Position numbers and translations under genes: made by a program
NCBI GenBank assembly: GCA_949825065.1
Contig: OX463859.1
Location: forward strand, 21,841,847 to 21,905,846
Reading direction: 5' to 3'
From: Odontocerum albicorne
Lineage: Eukaryota > Arthropoda > Insecta > Trichoptera > Odontoceridae
Length of the DNA stretch: 64,000 nt
Notes under the pieces: generated by a model
The model's input: only the letters and a program-made list of their open reading frames with translations
Database searches by the model: none
Told to the model about the DNA's origin: nothing
Shown here: one piece after another, positions 57,780 to 64,000 of the stretch
How positions within the stretch are numbered: position 1 is the first letter of the stretch
How the letters are laid out: each line of letters starts with the position of its first letter

Positions 57780-58090
57780 TTTGTTGTTATTACATAAATA
57801 ATTTTTTAACAAAAAAATAATTAAAAATACTGTGATTAACTCATGGCGTAATGACGTCATTATACCTGTCAAGCAACTCACTTGCTAATAGTAGTGTTGG
57901 TTAAGTATATTATTATTCCGATGAATTTTGTATATTATCAACAAAAAAAAATATTAATCGGTCGATAATAATCCATTAAGATACAAAGTGCTTTTTTTTT
58001 CATATACCACTACCATTTGATTCACAAATAAGTAGCTGCTTCATTAAGTAAAGGTTGTATTGCAAAATACGATGTATGATATATGGGTGA
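57780..58090. other. AT-rich stretch, nothing recognised
   Basis: Contains catggcgtaatgacgtcatt at 57842-57861, a CRE-like palindrome, with no supporting context. Confidence 0.4.
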
Positions 58091-58094
58091 GGAA

Positions 58095-58320
58095 TAAAAT
58101 ATTAGAGCAAGGGGAGGAATTCTGATATTAAGGTAGTATTTCTTCAATGATAGAAGTCGAGAGATAGGCAGTAAAATCAATGAAAAGTGGGACTCGAAAA
58201 CGAAACAACATAGTATGGATGTTGTAGAGTCGAAAGATATGTGTCGGGATAGAAAAGTTTGGCGTTCTGATCTTTCTACCTATCTCGACAGGAAATGATG
58301 GTATATATGTGTAATACTGA
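58095..58320 (+). mobile_element. LINE family B 3'-terminal fragment
   Basis: The frame reads MDVVESKDMCRDRKVWRSDL then STYLDR, equal to the family end ('MDV.EAK..C.DR..WRS.LS.YLDR'), followed by gatggtatatatgtgta. 5' truncated. Confidence 0.7.
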
Positions 58321-58324
58321 AAAA

Positions 58325-60275
58325 AATATCATGTACATATTAGAAACTGACTGGAATAGGCCTTGAAAATATTGGAAATTACGGTCGCCCGTCGGACCAT
58401 TTTTTATTTACCTTTTTAATATCGGATATATTGCAAAGGGTTGCCGTTATTTTTCAAGCTATTTCTTAAATTAGACTTATGGTTTATTATAAACAGGAGT
58501 ACTTATCTTGAGATGTTCACTCCCAGCTATCATTTTATCTTTTTGCGGCCTTCTTGAGGGATAACTTCTAGCGTGTGTGTCCTGCATTGCCAAATAGGTC
58601 ACTCTTGTCTTCCAAAATTTTCACATGGCCTCTTTAACCCTACGCCATATTACACTTTCTCCTTCACACATTTTTCGCATACAGGTGTTTTTAACTCTTG
58701 CTCTAAGTTATATGAGAAGATTTTCAGTTTGCCTTTTAAATCGTTTAAAATATATATTTTTTTTAATTATAAAAAAACATATTCCAAAACACATTATACT
58801 TCAGTTATGTTTTTTGACATTACTCAGAAGATGAAGGTGGCAAGGCTTAAGTCATCATTTAAACCTATTTAAAATATCGACAATTCTTAAAACCATCCAT
58901 GTTTTAAGTATTTTGCTTGCAATGACTCTGAGGGCGTCAATGTTTTCAAATGTATTTATGTGTTCGAAAATATTTGCAAATAACAAAAATTAGGTAAGAA
59001 AAAAACGTTTACAATGAAATAAAAATGCACTTTCTGATATAAAATCACATATTCCTAAGTAAAATCACAATTTCCGATATAAAATCAAACTTTTCAATAT
59101 AAAATAAAAAATTCTAATGTCGAGTTCACTTCAATATAAAACCGTGCGTAAATAAAATCGATGTCGAGTCCAGCTCCACCAATGACCTATAATAAGAAGT
59201 AAAAAATTATTCGTTTTAATATTATATTTGCGTACAATTTATTGGCAATTCGGATACGTATTTTTTGAAGTGGAATGATAGCCAATTAAATAATATCCAA
59301 TTTATAGGATGCTGAAGTCCTTTTGATTGTGATATTATTAAAAGCTACTGTTATTATTAGTTAAAATTTAACAGAAAAAGCAGTTAATCTATTTGTTCTT
59401 AATTTAGTGTTACTTTACGCAGTTTCTATGATACAATTGTAGACAAAAAACAAACAAATAACAAAGTATTAATTTTATAATCATTATTTTGTAATAAAAT
59501 GTAACATCAATAGTACATTGTTTTTTATTGTTAAAAAATACAATTGATAAGCGCATTTAAATAAATTCAGGAGTATTAATATTGAATACCAATCTGCTAT
59601 TTATCTGAGTATATGCACCGGCATCTGAACGGCAATCATTCCTTATTTTTACAGTATTTGTATCAGTGCTGTAAAATAGTTTTAAGGGATGATTTATGAT
59701 TTTGGTTTAGGATTGGAAAAACTTGACAACCGACCGTCAGCGTCAAGATGGTCATAAAAATAGCACATAGAATATAAAACATCGCGTTTGAAGCTATGAT
59801 CAAACGCTACACGAAAAAAAAACAGGCAAACTGAAATAAAAAATTTCGTTTATTTTGAAATTGATCAAATAACCGGCTTTGGTTTAAACCGTTTGGAAGC
59901 CCTAATTGAAAGCTTTCATTTCAGATTTTTTTTGCAATTTCAACCAATTTTATACCATGACTAATAACTCTTGCCTTTTATAAAAGAGGTTAAATTTTAA
60001 ATCAACAGATTTAGTTCAGATAATATTTGAAATTAAAAAGCCGTGAAAAAGCTTTCAGGAACATAAAGTGCGTGTTTCTTTTAATAAGGCCTTCGTAATC
60101 CTGTAAAGATAAATTTTGGATTATGACTTCCAATTTCAGGCACAGTACTTACACTGAAATTACTCTTAAGTCAAGCAGGTGAGGTCAACAATTAAAATAT
60201 ACGAGCAAATTTAAACAAAAAAAATTAAGAACGCAACGTTAACCTCGTTGACATGTTTGAAAATGTTGAAAATCT
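58325..60275. other. No gene recognised; loose repeats at 59030-59150
   Basis: The word 'ataaaatca' recurs five or six times at about 20-30-bp spacing between 59038 and 59160. Two overlapping frames at 58573-58872 have no recognisable domain. Confidence 0.4.
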
Positions 60276-60280
60276 CAAAA

Positions 60281-60475
60281 AACGCTCTCCTAATTCATAT
60301 AAGGCAGATAAGAAGTACAAAATGTAAAAATAAATTCAACTGAAAACGCTCTCCGAATTCATATAAGGCAGATAAGAAGTACAATGTGTGAAAATAAATT
60401 CAACTGGAAACGCTTTCCAAATTCATATAAAGCAGATAAGAAGTACAAAATGTGAAAATGAATTCAACTGAAAAA
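60281..60475. repeat. 64-bp minisatellite, 3 units
   Basis: Units start aacgctctccgaattcatat at 60281, 60345 and 60409; each has ggcagataagaagtacaaaa and ends aaattcaactg. Confidence 0.93.
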
Positions 60476-60659
60476 CTTAAAAAAAGCAATAACTCGGAAT
60501 TTTACGGGAATCAAATCTACAATACCTGATTACTTACTTGTATATCTGGTAGGTGATGTTATATGATTATGGAACATGCACCTTGAAAACAAATCAATAA
60601 ATTTTATCGAGATGAAATGAAATGAATAGTATACGTATACAGATAACATATGTTACTTA

Positions 60660-61316
60660 GAATCACGCCGTTTCCCTGCTTGGGTAAGCAAATATGACAG
60701 AACGCTTGACTTTTCTATCTCAACACACATATATCAACTTTTTCACATCCGTGCTCTTTCTAATGCAACTCCTACGATTTATCTTTTAACTTTTCCTTCT
60801 TTCAAAATATTATTCACTTGATCTTACCATATCTTCATTGGCCTTTCTCAACCAAGATTCCACTCATATTTGCACTGTATAGTAAAATTGTTTTGTTAGT
60901 CATTCTAAATTCATTTATTCCACGTGCCCAAGCGTCTCTGAATGTTTTCATTCATTTTACTCAACATATCTGTCTTATGTTTAAATTAATGCCTAATCAC
61001 TTTATTCCGTGGTCTGTCATAAATTGTCTCCTATGTATGGTTCTAAGTACCGTATTGTATCAAAACTTGTCTACTATATCTGCTTCTAAGTGCCGTATTC
61101 TGTCATAAATTGTCTCCTATGTATTCTTCTAAGTGCCATATTCCGTCATAAATTGTCTCCTATGTATGCTTCTAAGTTCCGCATTCTGTCATACATCGTC
61201 TCCTATGTATGCTTCCAAGTGCCGCATTCTGTCATACATCGTCTCTTATGTATGCTTCCAAGTGCCGTATTATGTCATAAATTGTCCCCTTTGTATGCTT
61301 CTAAGGGCAAAAAAAT
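60660..61316 (-). mobile_element. LINE family B remnant, minus strand, with a 43-bp array
   Basis: In reverse: the 3' terminus (cctgcttgggtaagcaaata at 60676), the inverse of RGR and 'TKQIY' codons (cactgtatagtaaaattgtt), the 'WFGHV' region near 60925 (ccacgtgcccaagcg), and then the array at 61016 derived from the 'LRRIHR...' codons. No intact frame. Confidence 0.75.
61016..61316 (-). repeat. 43-bp minisatellite, 7 units, from LINE B coding sequence
   Basis: Units begin gtcataaattgtctcctatg at 61016, about 61059, 61102, 61145, 61188, 61231 and 61274. The reverse strand of a unit encodes about LRRIHRRQFMTEYGT, the position of the 'R.LR.I.GV...D.IRN' block in other copies. Confidence 0.92.
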
Positions 61317-61319
61317 GTA

Positions 61320-62415
61320 CAGCATTTATTTGACTCCTTTCTGTTTTTTCCAAGGTTTTCATCAAACTTCAAATTTTGAACTAAAATATTTTAAAAAATA
61401 AGACGAGTTGTGCTCTTTTGAAGATAATATCGACTGAAAATTCATCCCCGATGTATGTGTTTTTACCTTCTATATCGAGGCTTTGTTCAGGTGGAATGAT
61501 CCCGGTTTGTCAGGAGAGCAATTCTAAGGTCAGACTAATGTCATGTTTTACCGGAAGTGCGGGAATGGTCTATTGGCGTAAAAGGGAATATTTAAAAAGG
61601 GTGAAACATTTTGCCTTTTTGTTAAATATTCTAATATGGAGTTACTAAAAATTAAACCCAAAACCTTTGATCGCATACAATATTAACTATTTAAAGCCCA
61701 TATTTGCCCTGCCAAAAAAGTGAATAACAGGAAATTGAAATCTTCGAAATCTAATTTCAATGACACATTCAAATCAAGAAACTTATAACTTTGAAAATGA
61801 TTTCGATTCATGTATAATAATCCAAATGTGTTTTTCCTTATGACTTTACTCTAGTCTGAAAAAGCACAATTTCAACTCGTCATGTCATAAATGTGTACTC
61901 AGAATGTAGGCTTAGATTCATCATCTCAGTCCTCTCTCATTAATGAGACTCTTGATTAATGGGATGTTGATGCTTCAGCTTACAACGACACGTCTTCACT
62001 CCTCTTGGTCACTTTCCGTTCCCATGGCAGTGTAGACATCCCCGTCAATTCCTTCGCCTGATGACTTCATCATGCTGGCACACTTCCTATGACCATTAAT
62101 TTCTCCAGGTTATCTGACTCACGTCCGGAAATATGCTATGCTGAAAGCATATTGAGGACAGTCGTACCGTCATATTTAGCTCCGTGCATATAGAAAGGTT
62201 CGTTCTTTTGATGGAGGGGATCTCAACATCCAAAGTCAACACCACATCATGAAAGAATCGATTCTTGCACGTTATAGGGTTTTTATTATCCACGATTCAG
62301 CGCCGTACAAGAATAAAGAAAATATTAAAGTTCCCACAGATTAATAATTATCCATAGTAATAATGAAATTGTGTTTTGGACATTCAATATTAATTTACAT
62401 GGTTCACAAGGCAAT
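61320..62415. other. Unassigned; GC-richer part at 61900-62300
   Basis: Between 61900 and 62300 the minus strand has protein-like broken frames (for example FHDVVLTLDVEIPSIKRTNL) of unknown origin, perhaps a retroelement. A 76-residue + strand frame at 61418 was examined for receptor similarity; none seen. Confidence 0.35.
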
Positions 62416-62418
62416 CCG

Positions 62419-62495
62419 TGGCTGTAGTCTAATGGTTAATATTCACTCTAAGCAAGTAGGCACCTCAAGTTCAATTCCTGGAGGATTCTAGGATT
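62419..62495 (+). repeat. tRNA-like SINE head, second family
   Basis: cgtggctgtagtctaatggt, then gttcaattcctggaggattc; the partner is at 19343-19420 (ggctgtggtctaatgtttaa ... ttcgatttcctgacggattc). Confidence 0.6.
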
Positions 62496-62499
62496 TGAT

Positions 62500-63590
62500 C
62501 TGTTTATACTGTGTCATTGCCGAACTGCAACAGCTTGTCCATAATAAATCAATACATTCAAATGTGTTTTTATCCACATGATGGTTGATAATACTTCATC
62601 GGGATGGATATTTTTTGTATACAATATAATGTGTACACAAAGATATCTTGAAAAATTCCTCATAATTTCCTTGAAAATAACCAAATTTGAAAATAAAATA
62701 TTTGAGACTTAAACAGTCGATACGATCTGGATCTTTGATACTCGTACAGGTAAGATTATATATTTTAATTGTATGTTAGAAATATTTTAATTGGTATTGG
62801 TTGGATACCCCTGTATAAAACAGCTTCCATGTCATGGTGGAAAAAATAATTTGATTTTATTTTGCGTGTTTTAAGCACTTTATTTAATAAAGGCTTCGTT
62901 GTTTCATTTCGCAGAAGGACAAAATAAATATTTTTGATGGAAAATGTACCACAGCGGAGGCTTTAATATTGGATAAGTTGTAAAAAAATATATACGCAGT
63001 CATTGCTGGATTTTGTCTCAATTTAGATAATAGGAAAGGTATTTATATCGTTAGAGGATGAGAATGAAATTTCAGGACAGAATGGAATAAAATTTTATAA
63101 TGTTAATAAATTCCACTCAGCATATAATACTGACTATGATAATATTGACTAAAAAAATCCCTCGAACATTTTAAACACGTTCAGTGTTCAACTTATTGTA
63201 GCGAAGACCCCCTGTAATATATATTTTTTTGTTATTAGTACATTATAAAAGTTTATCGATACTGGAATATTAAAATATCTGCAATAAACCAAAAAAGAAC
63301 TTATTCATTCGAAGTCGCATGATTGGCAATGTACTCGTATTTATAATGTACTTTTTTGGCGTAGGCTGAATTTTTTTTTCATATGTTACCCTTCAATATA
63401 TCCGAATAAGTGATTCGAACATATTGAAGAGGGTGGCTGGGATACTTTTTTATATTCGGCTCCAGTAAACGAGTTTTCGAGTTAAGAACTTCTGGAGTGT
63501 GCACCTAACTCGCGGTTCTTTGTTGCAAGTGTTGGCAACACTGCTACTCAGTACGTACGAGTATTGTTACTAGACGATTTTTTAACCAGT
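62500..63590. other. AT-rich stretch, nothing recognised
   Basis: No repeat partner or frame that can be supported. Confidence 0.4.
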
Positions 63591-63604
63591 CTGGCACTCT
63601 TGGC

Positions 63605-63680
63605 TAACATCGTTAATTGAACCCATAACCCCCGTGTTGAAGTCAAGAATATTACCACTAGGCTACGGAGGCCAACATAT
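63605..63680 (-). repeat. tRNA-like SINE head, minus strand
   Basis: In reverse: ggcctccgtagcctagtggt (A box) and gttatgggttcaatt (B-box like). Related to 410-455 and to the main SINE family. Confidence 0.6.
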
Positions 63681-63684
63681 CATC

Positions 63685-64000
63685 ACGCCGTGTCCCTTGC
63701 GAGATAGGCAAAGATAATGTATCTTTATGCTTTTCTATTCAAGCACACAATCTCGCATCGTCCACATATATACATCTTGTCATGCATGTGGAGAAACAAT
63801 ATTTTACCATTCATCCTTGTCACTTTACCGTTTTTTAAAATCCATTTGATCCAGTCATTGTTTCCTTCGTCTATTTTTCCCACGCACGCCTTTCTATTTT
63901 CCCACGCACACCTTCCTATTTTCCCACGCACACCTTCCTATTTTCCCACGCACACCTTCCTATTTTCCCACGCACACCTTCCTATTTTCCCACGCACACC
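63685..64000 (-). mobile_element. LINE family B 3' end, minus strand, with a 23-bp array (cut by the window end)
   Basis: The minus strand reads, after a decayed start, NDWIKWILKNGKVTRMNGKI, then LFLHMHDKMYICGRCEIVCL and NRKASRY. It matches the family tail ('WIDWI..ILK.GKV.R..N...CM...M.V...'). The sequence upstream in the element is replaced by the array. Confidence 0.7.
63875..64000. repeat. 23-bp minisatellite, at least 5 units, open at the window end
   Basis: The unit tcccacgcacaccttcctat plus ttt repeats to base 64000. The first one or two units are diverged (cacgcctttc), later ones identical. Confidence 0.92.

Larger units (their letters stand above)
48607..64000 (+). other. Start of the next NPFR intron (at least 15.4 kb, open at the window end)
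   Basis: It starts with the GTAAAA donor after the DRYQ codons. No sequence resembling the second intracellular loop or TM4 of the receptor was found on the + strand to the window end, so the acceptor must lie beyond 64000. The interval contains the large satellite array. Confidence 0.65.

Noticed and set aside
57842..57861. cAMP-response-like element (tgacgtca)
   Set aside because: A single 8-mer deep in an intron, with no promoter features near it.
61418..61648. 76-residue frame as a downstream NPFR exon
   Set aside because: It lacks a TM4-like segment or the loop expected after DRYQ and has no convincing acceptor; the composition does not fit.

Overview
The window looks like AT-rich (by eye about 30% GC) nuclear DNA of an arthropod, most likely an insect. 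The reasons are two intron-separated exons of a neuropeptide F / NPY-type receptor, mariner-family transposons flanked by TA, many decayed non-LTR retrotransposon tails and numerous tRNA-derived SINEs. No bacterial operon, CRISPR array, rRNA or convincing true tRNA gene is visible. The species cannot be named from the sequence.

The only clear host gene is on the + strand. Exon 27783-28040 encodes the glycosylated extracellular N-terminus and TM1. Exon 48373-48606 encodes TM2, extracellular loop 1 and TM3, ending just after DRY. They are joined in phase 0 across a 20.3-kb intron. No later exon is found before the window ends, so the next intron is at least 15.4 kb and the rest of the receptor lies downstream. 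At least one upstream 5' exon probably lies to the left. The right half of the window is therefore mostly, or entirely, intron of this gene.

The rest is a landscape of mobile-element remains. There are three internally deleted mariner elements (1110-2059, 18421-18963, 31511-32433), each with recognisable terminal inverted repeats, TA flanks and pieces of transposase. Several LINE families are present. Family A is RTE-like (4030-4740, 22380-22790, 41950-42340 minus). Family B is the commonest, with about fifteen fragments on both strands. A Jockey/CR1-like RT fragment (17164-17451), a LINE tail seen twice (640-1025 and 45285-46000) and two other tails complete the set. tRNA-derived SINEs occur on both strands, and there is a possible solo LTR at 30296-30735.

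The most distinctive property is local tandem amplification. Besides a 4.2-kb higher-order satellite built on a 32-bp monomer (53265-57440), there are at least nine minisatellites (23 to 158 bp). Six clearly lie inside copies of the dispersed elements: a 77-bp and a 43-bp array in LINE B C-terminal coding sequence, a 23-bp array beside a LINE B tail at the window end, 66-, 143- and 158-bp arrays in family E copies, and an irregular array of SINE heads. Two foldback structures are also seen: a mariner enclosed by 57-bp outer inverted repeats (31413-32489), and a palindrome of a dispersed repeat carrying a hammerhead-like CUGANGA...GAAA core (52055-52245). One unexplained 136-codon reading frame (35287-35697) does not look like any of the repeats.
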